Positions 7,649 to 17,620 are shown, numbered from the stretch's first letter. The stretch: 64,000 bases of DNA from Gemmiger formicilis (GCF_018784445.1 NZ_WQOH01000014.1:304056-368055), one strand, 5' to 3'. Notes: generated from the sequence alone by a model not told the origin. Numbers and translations are program-made.

Positions 7649-8807
7649 CGTAGACGCCGCAGCCTGCCGGGCAGTAGTCAACGTTCAGTGCCTTGCAGAC
7701 GGTGTCGGCAATCGTGGCAAAGCTGTACCGGGTGTGCAGGTTGACGCCGGACTTGACCTCATCGCCGTAAATCAGGAATGGTATATACTCGCGGGTGTGG
7801 TCGGTGGTCTTGGTGTAGCTGGGGTCGCAGCCGTGGTCAGCCGTGACCATCAGGATATCGCCCGGGCGCATCTTGGCCATAAAGCCGGGCAGCCAGTCGT
7901 TGAACTCGGCGGCAGCGGCGGCATAACCGGCGATATCACGGCGGTGGCCGTAGAGCATATCAAAGTCAACGAGGTTGACAAAAGCCAGACCCTCAAAATC
8001 GCGGTCAGCCAGATCCAGCGTGACCTGCAAGCCTTCGGTGTTGCCGCTGGTGCGGATGGTCTCGCCGATGCCCTTGCCCGCAAAGATATCATGAATTTTG
8101 CCCACGCCGATAGTTGCCTTGCCTGCGGCCTGGATGGCGTCCAGCATCGTGTCATGCGGCGGCACCAGGCTGTAATCGTGGCGGCGGGGCGTGCGGGTAA
8201 AGTTGGCGGCACAGTCGCCCACGAAGGGCCGGGCGATCACACGGCCAACACCGTACTTGCCGGTCAGCAGCTCACGCGCCTGGGCGCAGATTTCGTAGAG
8301 CTTTTCGATGGGCACAAGGGCCTCGTTGGCGGCAATCTGGAACACACTGTCGGCGGAGGTGTAGACGATGAGGGCACCGGTTTTCATGTGCTCCTCGCCG
8401 TAGTCGCGGATGACCTCGGTGCCGGAGTAGGGCTTGTTGCACAGAACCTTGTAGCCGGTCTTGGCGGTGAACTCGTCCAGCAGCTCCTGCGGGAAGCCGT
8501 TCGGGAAGGTGGGCAGTGGCTCTGCGCTGAGCAGACCCGCAATCTCCCAATGGCCGATGGTGGTGTCCTTGCCGGCACTGGCCTCGCGCAGGCGGGCATA
8601 GCTGCCGATGGGCGCAGACACCGGCGTGCCGCAGGTGACACCGTCCAGGTTGAACATACCGAGCTTGGCAAGGTTATCACCCTTGAAGTTGGGGTGGCCT
8701 GCAATGGCCCCCAGCGTATTGGTGCCGGGGTCGCCGAAAAGCGGTGCATCCGGCTCTGCGCCAACACCGAAGCTGTCCAGCACGATCAGAAATACACGTT
8801 TTGCCAT
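7632..8807 (-). CDS. deoB: Phosphopentomutase
   Basis: 391 residues, normal length. It interconverts ribose- or deoxyribose-1-phosphate and the 5-phosphate, feeding nucleoside carbon into the pentose phosphate route. The alkaline-phosphatase-type metal site is seen in VLDSFGVGAEPD at the start and VTADHGCDPSYTKTTDHTREYIP near residue 330; GKDTTIGHWEIAG carries the phosphorylated threonine region. The start ATG at 8807 has AGGAGA seven bases upstream and gives the conserved MAKRVFLIVLDSFG; an upstream in-frame start adds 26 residues without family match. It heads the leftward run with YdcF, esterase and DUF6056, an unusual company with no other nucleoside gene nearby. Confidence 0.96.
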   Translation of the reverse strand: MAKRVFLIVLDSFGVGAEPDAPLFGDPGTNTLGAIAGHPNFKGDNLAKLGMFNLDGVTCGTPVSAPIGSYARLREASAGKDTTIGHWEIAGLLSAEPLPTFPNGFPQELLDEFTAKTGYKVLCNKPYSGTEVIRDYGEEHMKTGALIVYTSADSVFQIAANEALVPIEKLYEICAQARELLTGKYGVGRVIARPFVGDCAANFTRTPRRHDYSLVPPHDTMLDAIQAAGKATIGVGKIHDIFAGKGIGETIRTSGNTEGLQVTLDLADRDFEGLAFVNLVDFDMLYGHRRDIAGYAAAAAEFNDWLPGFMAKMRPGDILMVTADHGCDPSYTKTTDHTREYIPFLIYGDEVKSGVNLHTRYSFATIADTVCKALNVDYCPAGCGVYDEIKK

Positions 8808-8853
8808 GATGATTCTCCTAATATAAAAATGGGTCTGTGATATTCTTAGGCTT

Positions 8854-8882
8854 ATTATACCGTAAAACGAACAAAAAGTAAA
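8854..8882 (-). promoter_or_regulatory. Promoter of the deoB run
   Basis: TTTACT (8882-8877), 17-base spacer, TATAAT (8859-8854), about 47 bases before the deoB start. Only 14 bases separate it from the -35 of the divergent promoter serving the decayed peptidase gene. Confidence 0.7.
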
Positions 8883-8896
8883 CATGAAATCCGAGG

Positions 8897-8925
8897 TTGC
8901 AAATCGGCGTGACTTGGGCTATACT
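8897..8925 (+). promoter_or_regulatory. Promoter left in front of the M3 peptidase remnant
   Basis: TTGCAA (8897-8902), 17-base spacer, TATACT (8920-8925), with the remnant's start codon 50 bases downstream. It appears intact although the gene is not. Confidence 0.6.
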
Positions 8926-8975
8926 GTAAAATAGGTAAGAGTAGGATTTTTATATTCCTTATAAAAAGGAACTGC

Positions 8976-9212
8976 ATGCAGGTACAAAAATTCAGCACAC
9001 TCCCCTACACACGGCCGGATTATGCGGCCGCCCAGCAAAAACTGCGCGAGCTGACCGAGCAAGCCTAACACGCCGCTGACTATGCCGCGCTGAAAGCCGT
9101 CGTCAAGGAGCGCAACGCCCTGACGGCCATCGCTCAGCCTGCCTACCCCTTACCCACCAGGCAGCACCAAAGCTGCCGCAGAATTTGTACGGACGAGGCT
9201 GAATTTGTCTAA
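8976..9212 (+). pseudogene. N-terminal remnant of an M3-family oligoendopeptidase
   Basis: From an ATG at 8976 with AAAGGA five bases before it, the frame reads MQVQKFSTLPYTRPDYAAAQ, the usual start of M3-family (PepF-like) oligopeptidases, which begin with a short 'F-x-x-L-P-Y-x-R-P-D' segment. A TAA at 9066-9068 interrupts after 30 residues. The same frame continues (HAADYAALKAVVKERNALTAI, then a diverged stretch ending DEAEFV) to another TAA at 9210. The remaining 500 or so residues, including the HExxH zinc site, are gone; pyk begins 150 bases later. Family assignment is from recollection of the N-terminal pattern and should be treated as likely, not proven. Confidence 0.65.
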
Positions 9213-9277
9213 AAAATAACGCACCGAAAAAAAGCAAAAAATGCGCGGCAAAACCGTGCAGGAGAGCTTTTTCCCAC

Positions 9278-9307
9278 TTGTTTACCCCTGCAAACTTGTA
9301 GTATAAT
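9278..9307 (+). promoter_or_regulatory. Promoter of pyk-luxS
   Basis: TTGTTT (9278-9283), 18-base spacer, TATAAT (9302-9307), 58 bases before the pyk start. The -10 is perfect; the -35 is weaker. Confidence 0.65.
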
Positions 9308-9365
9308 ACCGCTGAGGTTTGCTAAGAGTATATAAATAGGTAGAAAAACGAACGGAGGCATTTCT

Positions 9366-11111
9366 ATGCGTAAAACCAAAATCGTATGTACTATGGGTCC
9401 GTCCACCGATAAGCCGGGCATTCTGCGCCAGCTGATGGAAAACGGCATGAACGTTGCTCGCTTCAACTTTTCTCACGGTGACTACGAGGAACACAAGGGT
9501 CGTTTTGACAAGGTGCGTGCCCTGTCCAAGGAACTGGACCTGCCCATCGCCTGTATGCTGGACACCAAGGGCCCCGAGATTCGCCTGGGTGAGTTCAAGA
9601 ACGGCGTCGAGAAGCTCGTCACCGGCCAGAAATTCACCCTGACCTCCCGCAATGTGGAGGGCACGAATGAAATCTGCTCCGTTACCTACAAGGATCTGCC
9701 TCGCGATGTCAAGGCCGGCGGCCGCATCATGCTGGATGACGGCCTGATCGAACTGCGCATCGATGAAGTCGGCGACACCGATATCAACTGCACTGTCTGT
9801 AATGACGGTACCATCAAGACCAAGAAGGGTGTCAATGTCCCCGGCGTACACCTGACTATGCCGTATATGAGCCAGCGCGATACCAGCGATATCCTGTTTG
9901 GCATCGAGCAGGGCTTTGACCTGATTTCCGCCAGCTTCGCCCGCAACGCCCAGGACATTATGGAGATTCGCCACATTCTGGACGAGCACAACTCCAAAAT
10001 CCGCATCATTGCCAAGATCGAAAACCAGGAAGGCATTGACAACATTGACGAGATTTTGACTGTGGCTGACGGCATCATGGTCGCCCGCGGCGATATGGGC
10101 GTGGAGATCGACTTTGCTGAGATTCCTGCCATTCAGAAGCACTTGATCGACCGCGCCATGAGCGCCGGTAAAATCTGCATCACCGCTACCCAGATGCTGG
10201 ATTCCATGATCGTCAACCCCCGCCCGACCCGTGCCGAGATCACCGACGTTGCCAATGCCATTTACGACGGCACCGGCGCGGTCATGCTCTCCGGCGAGAC
10301 CGCTGCGGGCAAGTACCCGGTCGAAGCCTTAAAGGCCATGGCCACGATTGCCGAGACCACCGAGGCCGACTCCAACTTTGACAGCCTGGTTCATCACTCC
10401 GGCTCGGATTCCACCCGCCTGAATGTCAGCGCTGCTGTGGGCCACGCCGCCTGCACCACTGCTGCCGATATCGGTGCGTCCGCTATCATCACGGCCTCCA
10501 AGAGCGGTGAGACCGCCCGCCTGCTGAGTCGCTTCCGCCCCGACACCCAAATCATTGCCTGCGTGCTGGACGAGACGACCCGCCGCCAGCTGAATGTCTA
10601 CCGCGGTGTGACCCCGCTGATGATGGAGTATGCCACCTCCACCGATGAGCTCATCAGCATGTCCGTTGCCAAGGCGCAGGAGGCTGGCCTGGTACAGGAC
10701 GGCGACCTGGTCGTCGTGACCGCTGGTGTTCCGGTCGGTGTGTCCGGCACCACCAACATGATCAAGGTCCACATGGTCGGTGATTCCCTGCTGGCTGGTG
10801 TTGGCATTGGTCAGTACAACGCCAAAGGCGAAGTCTGCGTCTGCCGCAGCGCCGCCGAGGCCGCCAAGAAGTTCAAGCCCGGTCAGATTCTGGTCGTGCC
10901 CTTCACCACCAACGACACCCTGCCCTTCATGCGCGAGGCTACCGGTATCATCACCGAGGAGGCTGGCACCAACAGCCACTCCGCGATTGTCGGCCTGACG
11001 CTGGGCAAGGCAGTCATCGTCGGTGCTACCAACGCCACCCGCACCCTGAAGGACGGCATGGTCATCTCGATGGACTGCGCCCGCGGTGTTGTCCAGGCTA
11101 TGGCGAAGTGA
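9366..11111 (+). CDS. pyk: Pyruvate kinase with C-terminal PEP-utiliser domain
   Basis: 581 residues. It transfers phosphate from phosphoenolpyruvate to ADP, the last ATP step of glycolysis. The TIM barrel begins RKTKIVCTMGPSTDKPG; MVARGDMGVEI and the following TATQMLDSM mark the active site and the nucleotide/metal region. After the regulatory C domain (to about 470) comes the mobile PEP-utiliser domain, recognised by GTNSHSAIVGLTLGKAVIVG, which is common in Firmicutes pyruvate kinases but absent from the shorter enteric enzymes. GGAGG lies seven bases before the ATG. luxS follows nine bases after the stop and shares its terminator. Confidence 0.97.
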   Translation: MRKTKIVCTMGPSTDKPGILRQLMENGMNVARFNFSHGDYEEHKGRFDKVRALSKELDLPIACMLDTKGPEIRLGEFKNGVEKLVTGQKFTLTSRNVEGTNEICSVTYKDLPRDVKAGGRIMLDDGLIELRIDEVGDTDINCTVCNDGTIKTKKGVNVPGVHLTMPYMSQRDTSDILFGIEQGFDLISASFARNAQDIMEIRHILDEHNSKIRIIAKIENQEGIDNIDEILTVADGIMVARGDMGVEIDFAEIPAIQKHLIDRAMSAGKICITATQMLDSMIVNPRPTRAEITDVANAIYDGTGAVMLSGETAAGKYPVEALKAMATIAETTEADSNFDSLVHHSGSDSTRLNVSAAVGHAACTTAADIGASAIITASKSGETARLLSRFRPDTQIIACVLDETTRRQLNVYRGVTPLMMEYATSTDELISMSVAKAQEAGLVQDGDLVVVTAGVPVGVSGTTNMIKVHMVGDSLLAGVGIGQYNAKGEVCVCRSAAEAAKKFKPGQILVVPFTTNDTLPFMREATGIITEEAGTNSHSAIVGLTLGKAVIVGATNATRTLKDGMVISMDCARGVVQAMAK

Positions 11112-11120
11112 GGCGCAACG

Positions 11121-11582
11121 ATGGAACGTATCGCGAGTTTCTGTGTTGACCACACCAAGCTGCTGCCCGGGATGTATCTTTCCCGCCAGGATGGCGAGAA
11201 CGGCGAGATCCTGACCTGGGACATCCGCATGAAGCAGCCCAACAAGGGCAGTTACCTTTCCTCCGCCGCGGCCCACACGCTGGAACACCTGTTCGCGACC
11301 TATGCCCGCAACAGCAAGTACAGCAAGGGTGTCGTCTATGTCGGTCCCATGGGCTGCCTGACCGGCTTTTATCTGCTGACCATCGGCCTGACGCCTGCCG
11401 AGGCGCTGGACCTGACCCGCAGTGCTTTTGCCTGGATGGCAGCGTTTGAGGGCGACATCCCGGGTGCATCCGCCGTGGAATGCGGAAACTACCTGATGAT
11501 GGACCCCATCGCTGCCCGCGCCGAAGCCTCCGCCATGCTGCCGGTGCTGGAAAATCTGGATGCGGATAAGCTGCATTATTGA
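11121..11582 (+). CDS. luxS: S-ribosylhomocysteine lyase
   Basis: 153 residues, typical length. It cleaves S-ribosylhomocysteine to homocysteine and DPD, the precursor of AI-2, so it serves both methyl-cycle recycling and possible signalling. The metal ligands are H52 and H56 in AHTLEHLFA and C121 in VECGNY; E55 and C79 (GCLTGFY) are the acid/base pair; R36 in DIRMKQPN contacts substrate. It is separated from pyk by nine bases containing GAGG, so it is transcribed from the pyk promoter. No other methyl-cycle gene (pfs, metK) is in the window. Confidence 0.97.
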   Translation: MERIASFCVDHTKLLPGMYLSRQDGENGEILTWDIRMKQPNKGSYLSSAAAHTLEHLFATYARNSKYSKGVVYVGPMGCLTGFYLLTIGLTPAEALDLTRSAFAWMAAFEGDIPGASAVECGNYLMMDPIAARAEASAMLPVLENLDADKLHY

Positions 11583-11595
11583 TGAATAAATAAAA

Positions 11596-11631
11596 CTGCC
11601 CGCTGCTGAAAATCGCAGCGGGCAGCTTTTT
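11596..11631 (+). terminator. Terminator of pyk-luxS
   Basis: CTGCCCGCTGC pairs with GCAGCGGGCAG around an eight-base loop, followed by CTTTTTG, 13 bases after the luxS stop. Confidence 0.9.
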
Positions 11632-11699
11632 GTAGGGGCGGCTGTTTACATCCGCCCGCGGGTCGATACAAGCATCGACCCTTACATCGACCCTTACAA
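11632..11699. repeat. Intergenic palindromic repeat (GTAGGGGCGG family)
   Basis: Begins GTAGGGGCGG, contains GGGTCGAT-ACAAGC-ATCGACCC as a stem-loop and a short direct duplication of CATCGACCCTTACA-like sequence. Words in it (GTAGGGGCG, CATCCGCCCG, AAGCATCG) recur at 31661-31712 and in part at 29884-29910 and 13253-13280. Confidence 0.55.
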
Positions 11700-11702
11700 C
11701 CT

Positions 11703-11738
11703 AAAAACTGCCGCCCACTGTATTGCACAATGGGCGGC
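11703..11738 (-). terminator. Terminator of pta
   Basis: On the minus strand GCCGCCCA pairs with TGGGCGGC, followed by a TTTTT run. It lies 25 bases past the pta stop and is convergent with the pyk-luxS terminator. Confidence 0.8.
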
Positions 11739-11763
11739 GGTGATTTTATGTAGAAATTTTAAC

Positions 11764-12729
11764 TCAGATCAGTGCGGCGGTGATCAGGGCCATCTTGTAG
11801 ACCTCCTCGGCGTTGCAGCCGCGAGACAGATCATTGATGGGGGCGTTCAGGCCCTGCAGGATGGGGCCGTAGGCCTCAAAGCCGCCCAGACGCTGGGCAA
11901 TCTTGTAGCCGATGTTGCCGGCGTTGATGTTGGGGAAGATAAAGGTGTTGGCGTAACCGGCAACCTTGGAGCCGGGAGCCTTCAGCTGACCGACTTCGGG
12001 GGCGACAGCAGCGTCAAACTGCAACTCGCCGTCAACCTTCAGTTCGGGGTGAGCCTCCTGCACACGCAGGGTTGCGTTGCGCATCTTGTCAACGGTCTCG
12101 CCCTTGCCGGAACCCTTGGTGGAGTAGGACAGCAGCGCAACGCGGGGGTCGATGCCAAAGACCTCAGCGGTATGCGCGGTCTCGACGGTGGACTCAACAA
12201 TCTCATCCTCGGAAGGATCAATGTTGATGGCGCAGTCGCCCATGGCGATGCTCTCGTCACCGCGCATCAGGATGAAGCAGGAACTGACGGACTTGATGCC
12301 AGGCTTGCACTTGATGAGCTGCAGCGCGGGGCGGACGGTATCGGCGGTAGAATAGGTGGCACCGCCCAGCAGGCAGTCAGCTTTGCCCATCTTGACCAGC
12401 ATGGTGCCGAAGTAGTTGCCCTTGGACAGAGCGGCGCGGCACTGCTCGTCGGTCATCTTGCCCTTGCGCAGCTCGACCATCTTGGCGACCATCTCGTCAA
12501 AGCCCGCGTAGTTGGTGGGGGCGATGATCTCGGCACCGGTGATATCAAAGCTGCCATCAGCAGCGGCCTTTTTGACGGCCTCGACCTCGCCCAGCAGGAT
12601 GACCTTCAGGGTCTTGCCAGCCAGCAGGCGGCTTGCAGCAGACAGGATACGGGCGTCGGTGCCCTCGGTAAAGACGATGGACTTCGGCTCAGCCTGCAGT
12701 TTCTTCTCAAAATTCTCGAAAATGGACAT
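11764..12729 (-). CDS. pta: Phosphate acetyltransferase
   Basis: 321 residues, the short single-domain Pta form. It exchanges CoA for phosphate on acetyl-CoA, giving acetyl phosphate for ATP formation by acetate kinase. Conserved blocks seen: FTEGTDARILSAASRL near the start, AGATY-like GGATYSTADTVRPALQ near 160, and SVSSCFILMR, and GPILQGLNAPINDLSRGC at the end. GGAGG lies ten bases before the ATG. It stands alone; ackA is not adjacent, unlike in many clostridia. A perfect TATAAT promoter precedes it and a strong terminator follows. Confidence 0.95.
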   Translation of the reverse strand: MSIFENFEKKLQAEPKSIVFTEGTDARILSAASRLLAGKTLKVILLGEVEAVKKAAADGSFDITGAEIIAPTNYAGFDEMVAKMVELRKGKMTDEQCRAALSKGNYFGTMLVKMGKADCLLGGATYSTADTVRPALQLIKCKPGIKSVSSCFILMRGDESIAMGDCAINIDPSEDEIVESTVETAHTAEVFGIDPRVALLSYSTKGSGKGETVDKMRNATLRVQEAHPELKVDGELQFDAAVAPEVGQLKAPGSKVAGYANTFIFPNINAGNIGYKIAQRLGGFEAYGPILQGLNAPINDLSRGCNAEEVYKMALITAALI

Positions 12730-12785
12730 ACTCTGATAACCTCCAGTATTTATGCAGCCAAGGGCTGCGCAGCATTTACATGGTT

Positions 12786-12813
12786 ATTATAGCACCCATT
12801 TTGCGCTTTGCAA
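12786..12813 (-). promoter_or_regulatory. Promoter of pta
   Basis: TTGCAA (12813-12808), 16-base spacer, TATAAT (12791-12786), about 57 bases before the pta start. Confidence 0.7.
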
Positions 12814-12951
12814 TAAAAATGTGCGAAATGCGCCGAATTTGCGCAACATATGTGCGGAAAAGGCGTTCGAGGCAAAATATTTCACAAAGTTAATAAAATG
12901 TCAAGTTGAGATTGTGGATTATTTGTCAAATTCAACCGCTTAGCTGTGTGT

Positions 12952-13212
12952 TCAGCGCAAAAAGTACCACAGAAGCCCGGTCTGCACAGCCAAAATCAGC
13001 GGCATGCCCACGACAAAATACCAGCGGCGCGTCTTGTGGCGGAAGGTGTACATCCCTGCCCAGGCCCCGGCGCTGCCGCCCAGCAGTGCCGCGCCGAACA
13101 GGACTTTTTCTGGGATGCGCCACTGCCGCGTGCGGGCGCGGTGCTTGTCCAGCCCCATCAGGCAGAAACCGATGATGTTCATGATTATGATGTAAATAAA
13201 TGTAGCATTCAT
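12952..13212 (-). CDS. DUF1294 small membrane protein
   Basis: 86 residues from the ATG at 13212. Two or three hydrophobic segments (about 3-17, 38-50, 64-83) flank the DUF1294 signature: GFCLMGLDKHRARTRQWRIPEK followed by GGSAGAWAGMYTFRHKTRRWYF. Function unknown for the family; some members are fused to cold-shock domains elsewhere. The start is unusual: TTGCCT-17-TATAAT places the predicted transcription start at the A of the ATG, and there is no ribosome binding site, so the message looks leaderless. A longer in-frame extension upstream of the ATG has no family match. It is flanked by pta and the end of the ATP synthase operon. Confidence 0.85.
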   Translation of the reverse strand: MNATFIYIIIMNIIGFCLMGLDKHRARTRQWRIPEKVLFGAALLGGSAGAWAGMYTFRHKTRRWYFVVGMPLILAVQTGLLWYFLR

Positions 13213-13218
13213 GCGTCT

Positions 13219-13247
13219 ATTATACTGTGTGTGGGGGCAAAAGGCAA
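13219..13247 (-). promoter_or_regulatory. Promoter giving a predicted leaderless DUF1294 mRNA
   Basis: TTGCCT (13247-13242), 17-base spacer, perfect TATAAT (13224-13219). Only six bases lie between the -10 and the ATG. Confidence 0.65.
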
Positions 13248-13252
13248 GCGCT

Positions 13253-13280
13253 GGCGGGGCGTCTCGAGGACGCCGCCCCC
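13253..13280. repeat. GC-rich palindrome between atpC terminator and DUF1294 promoter
   Basis: GGGGCGTC and GACGCCGCCCC pair around TCGA. The word TCGAGGACGCC recurs at 31698-31709, so it belongs with the other short intergenic repeats. Confidence 0.45.
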
Positions 13281-13285
13281 TGCCG

Positions 13286-13320
13286 TAAAAAACAAAATAC
13301 CTCCGCTTTGTCAGCGGAGG
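13286..13320 (-). terminator. Terminator of the ATP synthase operon
   Basis: On the minus strand CCTCCGCT pairs with AGCGGAGG around five bases, followed by a T-rich stretch (TATTTTGTTTTTT). It starts ten bases after the atpC stop. Confidence 0.85.
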
Positions 13321-13330
13321 CAGAAATGAT

Positions 13331-13744
13331 TCAAATATCCTTGCGTGCGGCCACACTGCTGCGCACCAGGGCACGCTTCAAGCGGGCTTCGGCCAGCTCC
13401 ATGTCGCGCTTGTCCAGGTTCTTCTGGGCCAGCATTTCTTCGGCGCGGGTCTTACTGCGGGCGGCGCGCTCGGCGTCGATGGCGTCCGCCCATTCAAAGG
13501 TGGTCGCCAGCAGACGGCACTCGCCTTTCAGCATACTGAGCATACCGCCCATGCAGGCGGCGCGGCGGGTGGTGCCGTCCTCGAGCTTGATGTGGGCCTC
13601 GCCCATACCCAGGGCCGTGCAGAAGTCAATATGCTTTGCCAGCAGCTGCACCTGACCGTTGATGGTCCGGCAGGATACCGACACGGCCGGGCCGTCATAG
13701 GCGACACCGTCCGGCGTTAAGATTTTGAGCGGGAAAGTTGCCAT
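13331..13744 (-). CDS. atpC: ATP synthase F1 epsilon subunit
   Basis: 137 residues. Central-stalk subunit that couples rotation and can inhibit ATP hydrolysis. The N-terminal beta-sandwich starts FPLKILTPDGVAYDGPAVSVSCRT and the C-terminal helical hairpin is rich in Ala, Glu and Arg (DAERAARSKTRAEEMLA). Last gene of the operon, 12 bases after atpD and followed by a strong terminator. Confidence 0.95.
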   Translation of the reverse strand: MATFPLKILTPDGVAYDGPAVSVSCRTINGQVQLLAKHIDFCTALGMGEAHIKLEDGTTRRAACMGGMLSMLKGECRLLATTFEWADAIDAERAARSKTRAEEMLAQKNLDKRDMELAEARLKRALVRSSVAARKDI

Positions 13745-13756
13745 ACGCCCACCACC

Positions 13757-15181
<1,425 letters not shown>

Positions 15182-16036
15182 TTAAGACTCGGCGTCCGCG
15201 CCAGCCACAATCTCGGTAATTTCCTGGGTGATGGCGGCCTGGCGGGCGCGGTTGTAATACAGGTTCAGGTGGTCGATCATCTCACCTGCGTTCTTAGTGG
15301 CGGCGTCCATAGCCATACGGCGCGCGCCTTGTTCGCTGGCAACGCTCTCGCACAAAGCGCCGTAGACGACACCTGCAAGATACTCAGGGATGATGGCGTC
15401 AAAGACAGCTTTGCCGTCCGGCTCGTACAGCATCAGGCTCTCGCGCTCATGGCCCGGCTCGGGGCGCTTGGCGTCGAAAGGCAGCACCGGCAGCACGGTA
15501 GCCGTCTGGGTCAACATCGAGACAAATTGCGTAAAACCAAGGCGTATCTCGTCAAACTCCCCTGCCAGAAATTTCTGGCAGACAAGGCGGGAAATCTCAA
15601 AGCAATCACTCACGGACAAATCGCCCGCTTCGGCAAAGGCAGTGGTCAGCACATTGGCCTTGCGGCGCTCGAAATGCTCGACGGCCTTTTTGCCGATGGG
15701 AAGCACGCAGTAGTCGCTGCCCGCAGCGTCGGCTTCGATTGCCTTTAAGATGTTGGCGTTGTAGCCGCCCGCCAGCCCGCGGTCGCCCGCAATGACGATA
15801 TACAGGCGGCGGTTCGTCTCCCGCTTGGCAAGGTAGGGACTGTCAAACGCGGAATCCGTCCTCACGATGTCAAACAGCGTCTCGTATAGCGTCTCAAAAT
15901 AGGGGCGGCTACCCTCGACACGCTCTTTGGCGCGGCGCAGTTTGCTGGACGCCACGAGCTCCATAGCCTTGGTGATCTGCATGGTGCTTTCGACGCTTCG
16001 GATACGCAGCTTGATTTCTTTCATGGAACCGGCCAT
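15182..16036 (-). CDS. atpG: ATP synthase F1 gamma subunit
   Basis: 284 residues from the ATG at 16036, eight bases after AAGGAGG; an earlier GTG lies within that site. The rotor shaft: an N-terminal helix MAGSMKEIKLRIRSVESTMQITKAMELVASSKL and a C-terminal helix AMDAATKNAGEMIDHLNLYYNRARQAAITQEITEIVAGA, the two parts of the antiparallel coiled coil, flank the globular Rossmann-like middle (VIAGDRGLAGGYNANI). All family hallmarks are present and length is normal. It lies between atpA and atpD. Confidence 0.97.
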   Translation of the reverse strand: MAGSMKEIKLRIRSVESTMQITKAMELVASSKLRRAKERVEGSRPYFETLYETLFDIVRTDSAFDSPYLAKRETNRRLYIVIAGDRGLAGGYNANILKAIEADAAGSDYCVLPIGKKAVEHFERRKANVLTTAFAEAGDLSVSDCFEISRLVCQKFLAGEFDEIRLGFTQFVSMLTQTATVLPVLPFDAKRPEPGHERESLMLYEPDGKAVFDAIIPEYLAGVVYGALCESVASEQGARRMAMDAATKNAGEMIDHLNLYYNRARQAAITQEITEIVAGADAES

Positions 16037-16057
16037 CGGCGGCACCTCCTTTGCAGT

Positions 16058-17593
16058 TTATTTTTCTTTGAGGAACTGTGCAGTAAAGTCGGCCAGTACC
16101 TGCTTGAGCTGTTCCTCGGTCTCCGGTTTCAAATCGCCGGTGGTGCGGATGGTCTCCATCACGCCAGCAGCGGTGACGTTTTCGTCCAGGTAGTCATAGA
16201 GACGCTGCTCATACTCGGCAATATCGGACACGGCGACCTCTTTCAGATAGCCGTGAATCGTCGCATAGAGAATAGCAACCTGCTTCTCGACGGCGACAGG
16301 ACTGTTGCGGTCCTGTTTCAGCACTTCGACGATGCGCTCGCCCTGCGCCAGACGCGCTTTAGTGTCGGCGTCCAGGTCAGAGCCGAACTGGGCGAAACCC
16401 TGCAACTCGCGGTACTGGGAGTAAATCAGTTTCAGTGTACCGGCGACCTTCTTCATCGCCTTGATCTGGGCGTTGCCGCCGACACGGGAAACAGAAATAC
16501 CGGGGTTGACGGCGGGGCGGATGCCTGCGTGGAACAGCTCCGTCTCGAGGAATATCTGCCCGTCCGTGATCGAGATCACATTCGTCGGGATATATGCCGA
16601 GACATCGCCGGCCTGCGTTTCAATGATGGGCAGCGCGGTCAGAGAACCGCCGCCCTTGGCATCGCTGAGCTTGGCCGCGCGCTCAAGCAGGCGGCTGTGC
16701 AGGTAGAAAACATCGCCGGGATAGGCCTCTCGTCCCGGGGGACGGCGGATCAGCAGCGAAAGCGCACGATAGGCAACGGCATGCTTGGACAGGTCATCGT
16801 AGATGATGAGGACATGCTTGCCCTTGTTCATGAAATACTCGCCCATGGCGCAGCCTGCGTAGGGGGCGATATACTGCAGGGGGCTGAGCTCCGATGCGGT
16901 CGCACAGACAACGGTCGTGTACGCCATTGCACCGTTTTTCTCAAGGTTCTCCACCAGCGTTGCCACGGTAGAGCGCTTCTGGCCGATGGCAACATAAATG
17001 CAGAGGACATCCTTGCCCTTCTGGTTGATAATCGTATCGGTCGCAATGACCGTTTTACCGGTCTGGCGGTCGCCGATGATCAGCTCACGCTGGCCGCGGC
17101 CAATGGGGATCATCGAGTCGATGGCCTTGATGCCGGTCTGCAGCGGCTGCTTGACCGGCTGGCGGTCAAGGATTCCGGGCGCAGGCGACTCAATGGCACG
17201 ATAGTCGGCAGCTTCGATGGGGCCTTTACCGTCGATGGGTTGGCCCAGCGCGTTGACGACACGGCCAATCATCCCCTCGCCTACCGGCACGGAAACGACT
17301 TTACCGGTGCGCTTGATGGTACTGCCCTCTTTGATGCCTTCATCGTCACCAAGCAGGACGATGGAGACACTGTTTTCTTCCAGGTTTTGCGCCATACCGT
17401 AGGTACCGCTCTCAAACTGGACCAGCTCACCGGCCATACAGTTGTCAAGCCCCGCGGCGCGCGCAATACCGTCGCCCACCATCGTTACCGTTCCGGTCTC
17501 GGTCTGCTCAATGGCATTTTCGTAGTACTTGATCTGGGAACGGATGATGCGGGAGATTTGTTCGGGTTTCAGTTGCACTGTTTGGTTCACCAC
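16058..17593 (-). CDS. atpA: ATP synthase F1 alpha subunit
   Basis: 511 residues. Non-catalytic nucleotide-binding subunit; Walker [14 protein letters not shown] near 170, and [24 protein letters not shown] is the signature around the arginine-finger region (with SVSRVGG following). The start is one of two tandem GTG codons at 17593; no ATG is near and the ribosome binding site is weak, so the exact start is uncertain by one codon. It lies 27 bases after atpH. Confidence 0.98.
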   Translation of the reverse strand: MVNQTVQLKPEQISRIIRSQIKYYENAIEQTETGTVTMVGDGIARAAGLDNCMAGELVQFESGTYGMAQNLEENSVSIVLLGDDEGIKEGSTIKRTGKVVSVPVGEGMIGRVVNALGQPIDGKGPIEAADYRAIESPAPGILDRQPVKQPLQTGIKAIDSMIPIGRGQRELIIGDRQTGKTVIATDTIINQKGKDVLCIYVAIGQKRSTVATLVENLEKNGAMAYTTVVCATASELSPLQYIAPYAGCAMGEYFMNKGKHVLIIYDDLSKHAVAYRALSLLIRRPPGREAYPGDVFYLHSRLLERAAKLSDAKGGGSLTALPIIETQAGDVSAYIPTNVISITDGQIFLETELFHAGIRPAVNPGISVSRVGGNAQIKAMKKVAGTLKLIYSQYRELQGFAQFGSDLDADTKARLAQGERIVEVLKQDRNSPVAVEKQVAILYATIHGYLKEVAVSDIAEYEQRLYDYLDENVTAAGVMETIRTTGDLKPETEEQLKQVLADFTAQFLKEK

Positions 17594-17620
17594 ACAATTC
17601 TATAAAATAGGTGTAATGTG

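Noticed and set aside
12880..12904. TTGACA with AATATT 17 bases downstream, as a second pta promoter
   Set aside because: The -10 matches consensus at only four positions, and a TTGCAA-16-TATAAT promoter lies nearer the gene.
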